From assembly GCA_016868475.1 (NCBI GenBank), contig VGGU01000015.1, positions 1 through 35,173 on the forward strand: 35,173 nucleotides of DNA, written 5' to 3'. Below the pieces are notes generated by a model that had not been told where the DNA came from, made no database searches, and saw nothing but the letters and a program-made list of their open reading frames with translations. The DNA is from Bacteroidota bacterium. GTDB lineage: Bacteria; Bacteroidota; Bacteroidia; Chitinophagales; Chitinophagaceae. Made by a program: the position numbers and the translations under genes. Below, in pieces: positions 24,116-33,363 of this stretch (its first letter is position 1; every line of letters starts with the position of its first letter).

Positions 24116-24858
24116 TGTTTGTACGTTGGTTTACATTCTTGTCTAGATTTAAAAAGAAAAATTCTTTTATCAGAGAACTGTCTCATTTACTTGGGTACTA
24201 TCCGCATTCTCTGGAATTGTACGAAACAGCATTGACCCACCGGTCTCAAGGAGAAAATACAGATCAAAATAATGAAAGGCTGGAGTATCTCGGAGATGCC
24301 ATACTCAGTGCCTTGGTTGCGGATTATCTTTTTAAGCGCTACCCGTATAAAGGGGAAGGATACCTGACTGAAATGCGCAGTAAAATGGTGAATCGCCAAC
24401 AACTCAATCATATTGCTTTGCGCATGGGATTGAAAAAAATTATTCGTTTCAACAGAGCTGATTTTTCACTTAGAAGCAGTCATATTTTTGGAAACACGCT
24501 CGAAGCATTGATTGGCGCGGTCTATTTGGATATAGGGTATAAGAAAACAGAAAGTTGGGTGATGAAAAACATCATCCTGCCCCATATGTTCGTTGACCAG
24601 CTGGAGAGCAAGGAGTATAATTTCAAAAACAAGTTGTATGGCTGGGCAAGCCGAAACGGAAGCACATTGGAATTTGAAACCATCGATGAAAAATTAGAAG
24701 GCAGTAGACGATTATTTACTGTGGCAGCTGTGATAGATGGACAACCCCTGGCAGAAGGAAAGGCATTCAATAAAAAAGACGCTTCACAATTGGCAGCACA
24801 GGCTGCCGTTGAAAAACTGGGATTATCAGGCACGGGTGCCGATCAACAAATTTCCTGA
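24115..24858 (+). CDS. rnc: Ribonuclease III
   Basis: A double-stranded RNA endonuclease that processes rRNA precursors and structured mRNAs. From the GTG at 24115 it is 247 residues. The frame is open to a TTG at 24085 inside fabF, but the GTG in TAGTG fits the family length and implies coupling to fabF. The RNase III domain has NERLEYLGDA (Glu54, Glu57, Asp61) and the second acidic motif GNTLEALIGAVYLD with Glu130. The residue aligned with the usual metal-binding Asp (E. coli Asp114) is Asn127. A C-terminal dsRNA-binding domain ends in KKDASQLAAQAAVEKL. The 3' end overlaps the convergent epimerase gene by 16 bp. Confidence 0.94.
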   Translation: MFVRWFTFLSRFKKKNSFIRELSHLLGYYPHSLELYETALTHRSQGENTDQNNERLEYLGDAILSALVADYLFKRYPYKGEGYLTEMRSKMVNRQQLNHIALRMGLKKIIRFNRADFSLRSSHIFGNTLEALIGAVYLDIGYKKTESWVMKNIILPHMFVDQLESKEYNFKNKLYGWASRNGSTLEFETIDEKLEGSRRLFTVAAVIDGQPLAEGKAFNKKDASQLAAQAAVEKLGLSGTGADQQIS

Positions 24859-25244
24859 CAAAGCTCTATCAACACCCCGTTTGTAGTTTTAGGGTGAACA
24901 AAACAAACCCATTTGTTATCCGCCCCTTTTTTGGGTTTTTCGTTCAATAGCACAAATCCGGCTTCTTTTAAACGGCACATTTCGGCCTCAATATCGGTTA
25001 CGTCGTAGGCCGTATGATGCAGGCCTTCGCCTCTTTTTTCAATGAATTTGGCGATGACCCCAGAAGGATCGGTGCTTTCTATCAATTCTATTTTGGATTC
25101 GGCCAACTTAAAAAACGCAGTATTGACTTGTTCGCTTTCCACTTTTTCTGTTTTGTAGCATGGGGTCTGTAAAAGTTGCTCATATCGGGGAATGGCTTCC
25201 TCCAAAGACCTTACCGCTATGCCAATATGCTCTATTTTATTCAT
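24843..25244 (-). CDS. mce: Methylmalonyl-CoA epimerase
   Basis: Interconverts (R)- and (S)-methylmalonyl-CoA, linking propionyl-CoA metabolism to succinyl-CoA. The 133-residue protein is of the glyoxalase/bleomycin-resistance (VOC) superfamily and has the family start NKIEHIGIAVRSLEEA with metal ligand His6. The LIES strand, GEGLHHTAYDV (His76/His77) and the C-terminal metal ligand Glu127 in GVLIELCQ are also present. Methylmalonyl-CoA mutase genes are not in the window. The gene runs against rnc with 16 bp of overlap at the 3' ends. Confidence 0.93.
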   Translation of the reverse strand: MNKIEHIGIAVRSLEEAIPRYEQLLQTPCYKTEKVESEQVNTAFFKLAESKIELIESTDPSGVIAKFIEKRGEGLHHTAYDVTDIEAEMCRLKEAGFVLLNEKPKKGADNKWVCFVHPKTTNGVLIELCQEIC

Positions 25245-25327
25245 TGTAAACCAATTACTGCATTTACGAAATAGGTAATTTATTTCTAAACATGAAATTA
25301 ACCAATTAGCTCAAGACATTTTTGAGA

Positions 25328-25335
25328 TAATTTTG
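25328..25335 (+). promoter_or_regulatory. -7 box of the iscS-iscU-iscA operon
   Basis: TAATTTTG is an exact TAnnTTTG match 31 bp before the iscS ATG. No IscR-type regulator gene or recognisable IscR site is visible nearby. Confidence 0.5.
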
Positions 25336-25366
25336 TGGGTACTAGAGGATTAAGCTGAAAGTGAAT

Positions 25367-26584
25367 ATGTTAAAACTGCCTATATACCTGGATCACAATG
25401 CCACTACTCCCTGCGACCCCCGTGTTGTGGAAGCCATGGTGCCTTATTTTACCAATGCGTTTGGAAATGCGGCCAGCCGTAACCACCCTTTTGGATGGCA
25501 GGCCGAGGAGGCTGTAGATATAGCCCGCGAGCAGGTGGCTAAATTAATCGGTGCTGACCCTAAAGAAATCATCTTTACCTCAGGGGCTACCGAGGGCGAT
25601 AATCTGGCTATTAAGGGGGTTTATGAAATGTATGCCAGCAAGGGAAATCATATTATCACTTGCAACATCGAGCATAAAGCGGTTCTGGATACCTGTCGTC
25701 ACCTGGAAAAAGAAGGAGCGGAAATAACTTACCTGAACGTAAAGCCAAACGGTTTGATTGATTTGGCACAACTGGAAGCCGCCATTAAACCTAGTACCAT
25801 TCTCATTGCCATCATGTATGCCAATAACGAAATTGGAACCGTGATGCCCATACCTGAGATCAGCGCTATTGCGCGCACACATGGGGTATTGGTTTTTACA
25901 GACGGAGTTCAAGCGGTTGGAAAAATTCCAGTTGATGTTAAAAACGATGGCATTGATCTGATGGCATTCACTGCGCACAAAATGTATGGCCCTAAAGGGG
26001 TGGGCGCTTTATATGTTCGTCGTAAAAATCCTCGTGTAAAAGTAACAGCGCAGATCGATGGTGGTGGACATGAGCGCGGCATGCGAAGCGGTACGCTTAA
26101 TGTACCTGGCATTGTGGGGTTTGGTAAAGCCTGTGAGATCTGTATGCAGGAAATGGAGGCGGATGCCAAGCGCATTGGTTTGCTTAGAGATAAACTGGAA
26201 AATGCATTACTTAAGATAGAAGAGTCTTATCTCAACGGCGACAAAGAAAGCAGACTGCCGCATGTTTCTAATATTTCATTTAAATACGTAGAAGGAGAGG
26301 GGCTGATGATGGGCTTTAATAAAAATATTGCGCTTTCTTCCGGGTCTGCTTGTACCTCTGCGTCGTTGGAACCATCTTATGTACTGAAAGCACTGGGTCT
26401 CGGAGACGACCTAGCACATAGTTCGCTTCGATTTGGTTTAGGACGTTTTACCACAGAGGAACAAATTGATTATACTATCGAACAGGTAACCAATACGGTG
26501 AACAAATTAAGAGAAATGAGTCCACTTTGGGAAATGTTCAAAGAGGGCATTGACATTAATACCATTGAGTGGGCGCATCATTAA
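25367..26584 (+). CDS. iscS: Cysteine desulfurase IscS
   Basis: A pyridoxal-phosphate enzyme that takes sulfur from L-cysteine as a protein persulfide for Fe-S cluster assembly and tRNA thiolation. The product is 405 residues from the ATG at 25367; a GTG six bases earlier is possible but adds only two residues. Signatures are [26 protein letters not shown], the PLP Lys205 in AHKMYGPKG, and the catalytic loop Cys329 in [14 protein letters not shown]. These match the group I (IscS/NifS) class. iscU follows after 16 bp. Confidence 0.96.
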   Translation: MLKLPIYLDHNATTPCDPRVVEAMVPYFTNAFGNAASRNHPFGWQAEEAVDIAREQVAKLIGADPKEIIFTSGATEGDNLAIKGVYEMYASKGNHIITCNIEHKAVLDTCRHLEKEGAEITYLNVKPNGLIDLAQLEAAIKPSTILIAIMYANNEIGTVMPIPEISAIARTHGVLVFTDGVQAVGKIPVDVKNDGIDLMAFTAHKMYGPKGVGALYVRRKNPRVKVTAQIDGGGHERGMRSGTLNVPGIVGFGKACEICMQEMEADAKRIGLLRDKLENALLKIEESYLNGDKESRLPHVSNISFKYVEGEGLMMGFNKNIALSSGSACTSASLEPSYVLKALGLGDDLAHSSLRFGLGRFTTEEQIDYTIEQVTNTVNKLREMSPLWEMFKEGIDINTIEWAHH

Positions 26585-26600
26585 TTAATAATTTTATACT

Positions 26601-27020
26601 ATGGCATATTCAGAAAAAGTAATTGATCATTATCAGCATCCCAAAAACGTGGGAACACTGGATAAAAGCAAAAACAACGTGGGAACCGGATTGGTGGGTG
26701 CTCCCGAGTGTGGAGATGTAATGCGTTTACAAATTGAAGTAGATGAAGCTACAGGGGTTATCCGTGACGCTAAGTTCAAGACTTTTGGTTGTGGCTCTGC
26801 TATTGCCTCTTCTTCTCTGGCTACAGAATGGCTAAAGGGTAAATCTGTGGAGGATGCGGTAAAGATTGATAACATGACCATTGTGGAAGAGTTGAATCTT
26901 CCTCCCGTAAAAATTCACTGCTCAGTATTAGCCGAAGATGCAATCAAGGCGGCTATAAATGATTACCGTAAAAAAAATGGGTTGGAAGAATTGCAATTTG
27001 AAGAGAGCGCTATTCATTAA
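26601..27020 (+). CDS. iscU: Iron-sulfur cluster scaffold IscU
   Basis: The 139-residue scaffold on which [2Fe-2S] and [4Fe-4S] clusters are built. Cluster ligands are Cys37 and Asp39 in PECGDV, Cys64 in TFGCGSA, and Cys107 in KIHCSVLAEDA. The chaperone-binding motif LPPVK (100-104), recognised by HscA in other bacteria, is intact although hscA and hscB are not in the window. It lies between iscS and iscA and is probably co-transcribed with them. Confidence 0.97.
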   Translation: MAYSEKVIDHYQHPKNVGTLDKSKNNVGTGLVGAPECGDVMRLQIEVDEATGVIRDAKFKTFGCGSAIASSSLATEWLKGKSVEDAVKIDNMTIVEELNLPPVKIHCSVLAEDAIKAAINDYRKKNGLEELQFEESAIH

Positions 27021-27035
27021 TTAGTTGAATAATAC

Positions 27036-27419
27036 ATGTCTACTGAAACAATAACCGCCTCTGTTGCCCCTGCAGAAATGGCTAATACCATTTATGTAAG
27101 TGATAAAGCGCGCGCAAAAGTAAATCAACTCATGATAGATGCAGGAGTTGCCACTGATCCAACTTATTTTTTAAGAGTTGGCGTGGTGGGCGGAGGTTGT
27201 TCAGGTCTTAGCTATAAGCTGGATTTTGACAATGAGAAAAAACCCATGGATCAGGAATTTGAGGACAATGGTATTCGTGTAGTAACGGATTTGAAAAGTT
27301 TTTTATACCTGGTTAATACTACACTTGATTTTTCAGATGGATTGAATGGAAAAGGATTCTTTTTCAGTAACCCCAACGCAAGCCGTACCTGTGGGTGTGG
27401 AGAGAGTTTTGCTGTTTAA
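27036..27419 (+). CDS. iscA: A-type iron-sulfur carrier (IscA/ErpA family)
   Basis: A 127-residue carrier that hands Fe-S clusters to target proteins. The three ligand cysteines are present: Cys55 in VGGGCSGLSY, and Cys119 and Cys121 in the CGCGESF tail. The first 20 or so residues form an Ala/Thr-rich extension before the usual IYVSDKA start. It is the last gene of the three-gene isc cluster and is followed by a hairpin. IscA and ErpA cannot be told apart from sequence alone. Confidence 0.93.
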   Translation: MSTETITASVAPAEMANTIYVSDKARAKVNQLMIDAGVATDPTYFLRVGVVGGGCSGLSYKLDFDNEKKPMDQEFEDNGIRVVTDLKSFLYLVNTTLDFSDGLNGKGFFFSNPNASRTCGCGESFAV

Positions 27420-27443
27420 ATCTGTTAAAGCCTTTTAAAGATT

Positions 27444-27470
27444 AGCCGCTTTTTACAAAGCGGCTTTATT
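27444..27470 (+). terminator. Terminator after the isc operon
   Basis: AGCCGCTTT (27444-27452) pairs perfectly with AAAGCGGCT (27457-27465) around a TTAC loop, followed by a weak T-rich tail TTATTG. It separates isc from gldF. Confidence 0.75.
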
Positions 27471-27486
27471 GTTGTAGCGATCTTAG

Positions 27487-27494
27487 TAATTTAG
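27487..27494 (+). promoter_or_regulatory. Possible -7 box of gldF
   Basis: TAATTTAG resembles TAnnTTTG with one mismatch and ends 6 bp before the gldF ATG, just after the isc terminator. Confidence 0.4.
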
Positions 27495-27500
27495 CAGTAT

Positions 27501-28220
27501 ATGTGGGCTTTATACAGAAAGGAAATTTCTCAATTTTTCAGCAGCCTGAGTGGCATTATTGCCATTGTTATTTTTTTAATCGTGAATGGATTGGTGTTAT
27601 TTGTGTTTGAAGATAATATTCTTGATTTTGGGTACGCTACATTAGATCGGTTTTTTGAACTTTCGCCCTGGATACTTTTGCTATTGGCACCCGCTATCAC
27701 CATGTGGAGTTTTGCAGAGGAATTCAGAACAGGTACATGGGAAGTGCTGCTTGCACAGCCGCTCACTTTTTGGCAATTATTGATGGGAAAATACTTGAGC
27801 GCTTTCACTGTGGTGGCTATAGCATTAATGCCTACTTTTTTTTATGCTTTTTTATTGCAGGAGCTTTCTGCCGGTCCCGGATTAGATTGGGGTGCCACTA
27901 TGGGTTCATATCTGGGACTTTATATTTTGGCAGCGGTGTTTACTGCTATAGGAATATGGTGTAGTAGTTTATCCGCCAATACCATTGTTGCTTTTTTGTT
28001 GGCCCTGATATTTATGGCGGTACTTTATTATGGCTTTCATGCTATCAGTCTGATCCCGGGTATTCCTGCAGGATTGGATTATTTGATAGAGTGGATGGGA
28101 ATTGATTTTCATTACAGAAGCATAAGCCGTGGTTTATTGGTGCTTGGGGACTTGGTTTATTTCGGTTCGTTGTTGTTGTTATTGTTTTTATTTACCCTCC
28201 ACAATCTCCGTGTTCGATAA
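27501..28220 (+). CDS. gldF: Gliding-motility-associated ABC permease GldF
   Basis: The 239-residue inner-membrane permease subunit of the GldA-GldF-GldG ABC complex linked to gliding motility in Bacteroidota. It starts with the family sequence MWALYRKEISQFFSSLSG and has about six hydrophobic helices. The conserved cytoplasmic stretch SFAEEFRTGTWEVLLAQPLT is followed by membrane helices (YILAAVFTAIGIWCSSLS). The stop is immediately followed by the gldG ATG with no gap. The ATPase gene gldA is not in this window. Many non-gliding Bacteroidota keep gldFG, so motility cannot be assumed. Confidence 0.9.
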   Translation: MWALYRKEISQFFSSLSGIIAIVIFLIVNGLVLFVFEDNILDFGYATLDRFFELSPWILLLLAPAITMWSFAEEFRTGTWEVLLAQPLTFWQLLMGKYLSAFTVVAIALMPTFFYAFLLQELSAGPGLDWGATMGSYLGLYILAAVFTAIGIWCSSLSANTIVAFLLALIFMAVLYYGFHAISLIPGIPAGLDYLIEWMGIDFHYRSISRGLLVLGDLVYFGSLLLLLFLFTLHNLRVR

Positions 28221-29981
28221 ATGAAAAAAATACTACACAAAATATTGGCAAACCGGTTGGGAATAATCCTTGCCCTTGTTTTATTGAATAGCATGGCTTC
28301 ACTTTCTGATTGGCGATTGGATCTAACGGAGGAGAACAGATACACTATCGATAAAGTTACCCGTCAACAACTGAAAGAAATAAATGACCCTATTGAGGTC
28401 ACGGTTTTTTTAAAAGGAGAATTTCCTTCAGGCTTTAAAAAACTAGCCACCAGCACTGAACAGTTTCTTTCTTTGTTACAAAAACAAAACCCCGGTTTTT
28501 TTCAATATCGATTTGTTTCGCCACTGGAAGAAGTTGGAAAGGGCAAACTCTGGAGAGATTCATTGCTTTCTTTGGGGGCATTAAATATTAATCTGACCGT
28601 TCAAAAAAAAGCCGGACAAAGCAGTAATATATTATTTCCTGTTGCATTGGTTCAATACAAAGGACAACATGCTTTGGTTACACTGCTGCCTGGTGCCAGC
28701 AGAGCTATTTCACAAACAGAAATAAATAGGGCTGAAGCTTTATTGGAATTTCAATTTACCAGTGTAATCGATAAACTTTTACATCCACGTAAGCCAGGAA
28801 TTGCCTATGAAATTGGCCATGGCCAGCCCACTGATCAACGTACCTATCAGTTGCGCATGGCTTTGCAAAAGGATTATGAGTTACGCACACTGGACCTTAC
28901 CCGTCAGCCAGCTGTGCCAGCCGGTGTTGATCTGTTGATGCTGGTAAAACCAACGCTCCAATTCAGTGAGGCTGATAAATTAAAAATTGATCAGTTTGTA
29001 ATGCGTGGGGGCAGATTGCTCTGCTTTATCGATAATCTGGTTGCAGAGATGGATAGCTTTGGCCGAAAACCCACTATTGTTGCTTTTGACCGAGACCTTA
29101 ATCTAGGAGATCTTTTTTTTAGATATGGTGCCAGAATAAATCCTGACCTGGTGATGGACCTTCGGTGTGAGGTAAGTTATATTCAAGTAGGAGGTACTAC
29201 CGATCAACCGCAGAATGAATTTTTACCTTGGAACTACTTTCCGTTGGCAAGTGCACCTGCGGCAGATAATAAATTGAAGACAGCTGGTTATGTGGGTTTG
29301 CGATTTGCTAATTCCATAGATACGGTTGAAGCGCCTGGTGTCAGCAAAACCCCACTCTTGGCCAGTTCTACACAAGCACGTACTATCAGCACGCCTGCTT
29401 TGATTTCTTTGAACGAAAACAGTACTATTCCGGAAAATAAATCATTCAACCGCAGCGAGGTTCCCGTAGCCATGCTGCTGGAAGGAAAAATCCCTTCGCT
29501 TTTTAGAAACCGAATATTTGGTGCTCAGGCAGACTCAATGAAGCGTGCTGGAATTCCCTTTATTGCGCAATCATCACAGGGCGGTGTTTTATTAGTGGCC
29601 GATGGAGACTTGGTCTTGAACGATTACATTCCTGATGTAGATCAGCAGGGCACATACGATCCTCAAGCACCCTTGGTGCCCACAGAGATGGGATGGAATC
29701 CCTACACTTTTTTTGAATACCAGACAGGGGGAGGGGCTGGTCGGTACTTTATCCCGGTTGCCAACAAAGAATTTTTACTGAACAGTGTGGAGTATCTAAT
29801 AAGTAATCCTGCAATTAGTCAATTACGCGCTAAAGAAATCAGATTGAGATTACTCGATGGCGAAAAATTAAATCAATACAAACTGTGGGTGCAATTACTG
29901 CTTATTCTATTTCCACTTTTACTGATCATTGCCGGAGGAATATTATTCCAAGTGATACGGAAAAGACAACTGGCGTATTAA
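28221..29981 (+). CDS. gldG: Gliding-motility-associated ABC component GldG
   Basis: A 586-residue membrane-anchored extracytoplasmic subunit of the GldAFG complex. An N-terminal membrane helix (about residues 12-30) is followed by the family motif DLTEENRYTIDKVTRQQL. A large periplasmic domain then includes the IEVTVFLKGEFPSGFKKL and YEIGHGQPTDQRTYQ elements and a GRLLCFID strand. A C-terminal membrane helix (LLLILFPLLLIIAGG) ends in a short basic tail. It begins on the base after the gldF stop, so translation is tightly linked. Substrate is unknown. Confidence 0.92.
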   Translation: MKKILHKILANRLGIILALVLLNSMASLSDWRLDLTEENRYTIDKVTRQQLKEINDPIEVTVFLKGEFPSGFKKLATSTEQFLSLLQKQNPGFFQYRFVSPLEEVGKGKLWRDSLLSLGALNINLTVQKKAGQSSNILFPVALVQYKGQHALVTLLPGASRAISQTEINRAEALLEFQFTSVIDKLLHPRKPGIAYEIGHGQPTDQRTYQLRMALQKDYELRTLDLTRQPAVPAGVDLLMLVKPTLQFSEADKLKIDQFVMRGGRLLCFIDNLVAEMDSFGRKPTIVAFDRDLNLGDLFFRYGARINPDLVMDLRCEVSYIQVGGTTDQPQNEFLPWNYFPLASAPAADNKLKTAGYVGLRFANSIDTVEAPGVSKTPLLASSTQARTISTPALISLNENSTIPENKSFNRSEVPVAMLLEGKIPSLFRNRIFGAQADSMKRAGIPFIAQSSQGGVLLVADGDLVLNDYIPDVDQQGTYDPQAPLVPTEMGWNPYTFFEYQTGGGAGRYFIPVANKEFLLNSVEYLISNPAISQLRAKEIRLRLLDGEKLNQYKLWVQLLLILFPLLLIIAGGILFQVIRKRQLAY

Positions 29982-29986
29982 GCACC

Positions 29987-29994
29987 TAACTTTG
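29987..29994 (+). promoter_or_regulatory. -7 box of terC
   Basis: TAACTTTG is an exact TAnnTTTG match starting a few bases after the gldG stop and ending 8 bp before the terC ATG. It implies separate transcription and a very short leader. Confidence 0.55.
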
Positions 29995-30002
29995 CGGACA
30001 TT

Positions 30003-30977
30003 ATGAACATTGATCAAATCAGCTATCTGATATTTGCCCTGGTATTATTATTGGCTTTATTTTTTGATTTAGGGCTGATGAGTAAAAAAGACCAAACGAT
30101 CTCTATACGGCAGGCCTTAAAGCAAACATTTTTTTGGGTGGGCCTTGCCCTTGCTTTTTTTGTTTATGTGTGGGCGGAGAAAGGTCAACAATTAGCGTTG
30201 GAGTACCTAAGCGCCTATTTAATGGAATGGAGCTTAAGCGTCGATAACATATTTGTGTTTATTCTGATCTTCTCTGCTTTTGCGGTAAAGGAAAAAAATT
30301 ATGGACGCGTATTGTTGATTGGCATTCTCATGGCTATTGTGTTCAGAATTATTTTTATTACCGTTGGCGTTGTGCTGGTGGAAAAATTCCATTGGATTTT
30401 ATATGTTTTTGGCGTGTTTCTAGTATACACTGGATTTAACATGTTCAAGACTAACGAGCAAGAAGAGTTCGATCCCCAAAATAGCAAGGTGTATTTATTC
30501 TTGAAGCGTTTTTTACCATTGGCTCCGCACGATGGTGGAGGAAAATTCATGATTCGGGAAAACGGAAAACCGGTTTACACTACTTTGTTTGTGGTAATCA
30601 TCATGCTAGCTTCCATTGATTTGATCTTTGCGCTGGATTCTATTCCGGCGGTTATAGGGATTTCGCGCGATCGATTTGTGATCTATACTTCCAACATTTT
30701 TGCCGTACTTGGCCTGCGATCGCTTTTCTTTTTATTGAGAAGTGCGGTAAGCAAATTTGATTATCTACAGCAAGGGATTGCGCTTGTCTTGGTGTTCATA
30801 GGTATAAAAATGCTGGGAGAACACTGGATTAACCAGTGGATGCCAAAGCAAATTCAAGTGGCTGTTTCTTTGGGTGTAATTACCATTTGCATAAGCGGAT
30901 CTATTTTTTATTCCCTCTTTATCCAGAAAAAAGGACTACCGGCAGATCAAGTGGATAATAGTATCTCAGATCAATAA
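30003..30977 (+). CDS. TerC/Alx-family integral membrane protein
   Basis: A 324-residue inner-membrane protein with about eight or nine helices. The TerC-family signatures are present: WSLSVDNIFVF (Asp81-Asn82) and the paired ASIDLIFALDSIPA (Asp206, Asp212), acidic residues inside helices thought to handle metal ions. A cytoplasmic loop (about 150-195) is rich in charged residues. Related proteins (Alx, MeeF/MeeY in other bacteria) are linked to manganese export and to metal loading of secreted proteins; tellurite resistance is known for some members. The exact ion is not determined here. It lies between gldG and murF-alr, 10 bp before the latter. Confidence 0.9.
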   Translation: MNIDQISYLIFALVLLLALFFDLGLMSKKDQTISIRQALKQTFFWVGLALAFFVYVWAEKGQQLALEYLSAYLMEWSLSVDNIFVFILIFSAFAVKEKNYGRVLLIGILMAIVFRIIFITVGVVLVEKFHWILYVFGVFLVYTGFNMFKTNEQEEFDPQNSKVYLFLKRFLPLAPHDGGGKFMIRENGKPVYTTLFVVIIMLASIDLIFALDSIPAVIGISRDRFVIYTSNIFAVLGLRSLFFLLRSAVSKFDYLQQGIALVLVFIGIKMLGEHWINQWMPKQIQVAVSLGVITICISGSIFYSLFIQKKGLPADQVDNSISDQ

Positions 30978-30987
30978 ACAAATTGTT

Positions 30988-33363
30988 TTGTATACCATAC
31001 AAGAAGTGATAAGGCTAATGGGCGCAACATCGCCGGTGGTTACGGACCATCTTGTAGAATATTTACTCATTGACAGCCGACGTGCATTTTCTCCGGCCCG
31101 CTCCCTGTTCTTTGCTATTGCAACACCGCGTAGAAACGGCCACGACTATATAGAGGCACTTTATCAAAAAGGCCTGCGCAGTTTTGTTATTACTCAAAAC
31201 ATAGAGACTACGCCTTTTCCATTGGCCAACTTTATCAAAGTTGCCGATGCCGTTACTGCCTTACAGCAGCTGGCGGCCGCACATCGATCGCAATTTTCCA
31301 TTCCGGTAATTGGTATTACGGGAAGCAATGGGAAAACCATAGTCAAGGAGTGGTTGTTTCAATTACTGCAGTCCGATTATTCTATTGCAAGAAGTCCCAA
31401 GAGTTTTAACTCTCAGTTGGGAGTTCCGTTAAGTGTTTGGGAATTAAAGTCCTATCATCAGTTAGCCATTTTTGAAGCGGGTATTTCGCAACCTGGCGAA
31501 ATGGAGCGCTTAGAAAAAGTTATTCAACCTACTATTGGCATACTGACCAATATAGGAGAGGCTCACCGGGAGGGATTTGTGTCCAATGAAGAAAAAGAAA
31601 CGGAAAAGCGTAAACTTTTTACTCGTGCTGTATTACCTCCTTCGTTAACGCTGGTTTCGGTTGAATCAAAAGGCAGTTATGCGATTATTACAGCCAAAGG
31701 GGAGCTACTTCCAATGGGAGGTAAGATAGAAATTCCATTTACCGATGCGGCCTCTATCCAAAACGCCATTAGCTGTTGGGAATTATTATTGTTTTTAAAA
31801 ATACCTGAGTCAACTATTGCCGAGCGAATGAAAAGTCTTAGTGCGGTAGACATGCGATTGAGTTTAAAGAAGGGAGTAAACCACTGTCAATTGATCAATG
31901 ACAGCTATAGTGCCGATTTAAATTCGCTGGAGATAGCACTTGCCTTTTTAAAACAACAGGCAGGTTCTTTGAAACGCACGGTTATACTTTCTGATCTTAT
32001 GCAAGCGGGGGGCAAGCCTCAAAAGCTGTATGCAGATATTCAAGCGCTGTTGGAACAAGTGCCTATTACTCGATTGATTACTATTGGTCCCGTTAGCGGG
32101 GCAGCACTGTTGCACACGGCTAACCTATGGCAACTAGAACAATATGCAGATACCACCACTTTTCTTGCACAAGTACAAATACGTTCATTCAGAGACGAAA
32201 TTATTTTGATCAAGGGTGCTCGCAGTTTTGGATTGGAGCAAGTGGCTGCCATGCTGGAAGAAAAAGTACATGAAACAAGATTGGAAATTAATCTACAGGC
32301 AGTTACTCATAATTACACGAACTATCGTCAACAACTTAAGCCCGGCACTAAAATAATGGCCATGGTAAAGGCCTTTGCCTATGGAAGCGGAGCTACTGAA
32401 ATTGCACATGTTTTACAATTTCAAGGAGTGGATTATTTTGGCGTGGCTTATGCAGATGAAGGAGTGGAGCTTCGCAAAGCTGGAATTACCACGCCAATTT
32501 TAGTCATGAATAGTGAGCCAGCTGCTTTTGAAACACTGGTAAATTATCAATTGGAACCCACATTGTTTTCTGTTTCCATACTCGAATCCTTTGATCAATT
32601 TCTTCTACGGCAGGGTATTACCAATTATCCGGTACATCTGGAAATAGAAACGGGCATGAATCGTCTGGGGTTTGTGGAAGAAGAGTGGCCTCATTTAATA
32701 AAGCGATTAACATCTACTTCTAGCTTTTTAATTCAATCTGTTTTTTCGCACCTGTCTGCCAGTGAGGATCCTGCTGCAGACAGTTTCACTTATCAACAAT
32801 TTGAGCTGTACCAATCCTTTACCCAATTGCTGCAGTCGGCAATGGGAACTGGTTTTATTTGTCATATTGCTAATTCGGCTGGAGCAATCAGACATTTATC
32901 ACTACAACTTGATATGGTTAGAATTGGAATTGGGTTATATGGTGTTGAAGTACCTGCGCCGCTTAACTTAATCCCGGCTATTTCTTTGTATTCTTCCATT
33001 GCTCAAATCAAAACTATTCCTGCTGGCAGTAGCGTAGGTTACAATCGCAAAACAATTGTAGACAGACCCACTCGTTTGGCTACCGTAAGAGTAGGTTATG
33101 CGGATGGATATCCTCGCTGTCTTGGAAATCGGAAAGGGCAGGTACTGGTGCAGGGAAAACTAGCTCCATTGTTGGGCAATGTTTGCATGGATATGTTCAT
33201 GGTTGATATTACAGATATCCCTTCTGCACAGATTGGCGACCAGGTTATTTTGTTTGGCAAGGAACTTCCTGTGGAGCAGGTTGCAAAATGGGCAGACACG
33301 ATTCCTTACGAAATGCTAACGGGAATCTCGCAACGAGTCAAGCGAGTTTATTTTCAGGATTGA
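30988..33363 (+). CDS. murF-alr: Fused UDP-MurNAc-tripeptide:D-Ala-D-Ala ligase and alanine racemase (MurF-Alr)
   Basis: A 791-residue bifunctional enzyme of peptidoglycan precursor synthesis. The alanine racemase half makes D-alanine, and the MurF half joins D-Ala-D-Ala to the UDP-MurNAc-tripeptide. Residues 1 to about 428 are MurF, with the ATP loop GITGSNGKT (109-117), ILTNIGEAH and the NDSYSAD motif. Residues about 430-791 are a fold-III PLP racemase with Lys461 in MVKAFAYGSG, the catalytic-Tyr region GYNRKT, and VGYADGYPR. This fusion is known in Bacteroidota. The start is a TTG that gives the family-like MYTIQEVIRLMG; the next ATG is at residue 11. The stop abuts the lspA stop on the other strand with no gap. 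Confidence 0.93.
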   Translation: MYTIQEVIRLMGATSPVVTDHLVEYLLIDSRRAFSPARSLFFAIATPRRNGHDYIEALYQKGLRSFVITQNIETTPFPLANFIKVADAVTALQQLAAAHRSQFSIPVIGITGSNGKTIVKEWLFQLLQSDYSIARSPKSFNSQLGVPLSVWELKSYHQLAIFEAGISQPGEMERLEKVIQPTIGILTNIGEAHREGFVSNEEKETEKRKLFTRAVLPPSLTLVSVESKGSYAIITAKGELLPMGGKIEIPFTDAASIQNAISCWELLLFLKIPESTIAERMKSLSAVDMRLSLKKGVNHCQLINDSYSADLNSLEIALAFLKQQAGSLKRTVILSDLMQAGGKPQKLYADIQALLEQVPITRLITIGPVSGAALLHTANLWQLEQYADTTTFLAQVQIRSFRDEIILIKGARSFGLEQVAAMLEEKVHETRLEINLQAVTHNYTNYRQQLKPGTKIMAMVKAFAYGSGATEIAHVLQFQGVDYFGVAYADEGVELRKAGITTPILVMNSEPAAFETLVNYQLEPTLFSVSILESFDQFLLRQGITNYPVHLEIETGMNRLGFVEEEWPHLIKRLTSTSSFLIQSVFSHLSASEDPAADSFTYQQFELYQSFTQLLQSAMGTGFICHIANSAGAIRHLSLQLDMVRIGIGLYGVEVPAPLNLIPAISLYSSIAQIKTIPAGSSVGYNRKTIVDRPTRLATVRVGYADGYPRCLGNRKGQVLVQGKLAPLLGNVCMDMFMVDITDIPSAQIGDQVILFGKELPVEQVAKWADTIPYEMLTGISQRVKRVYFQD

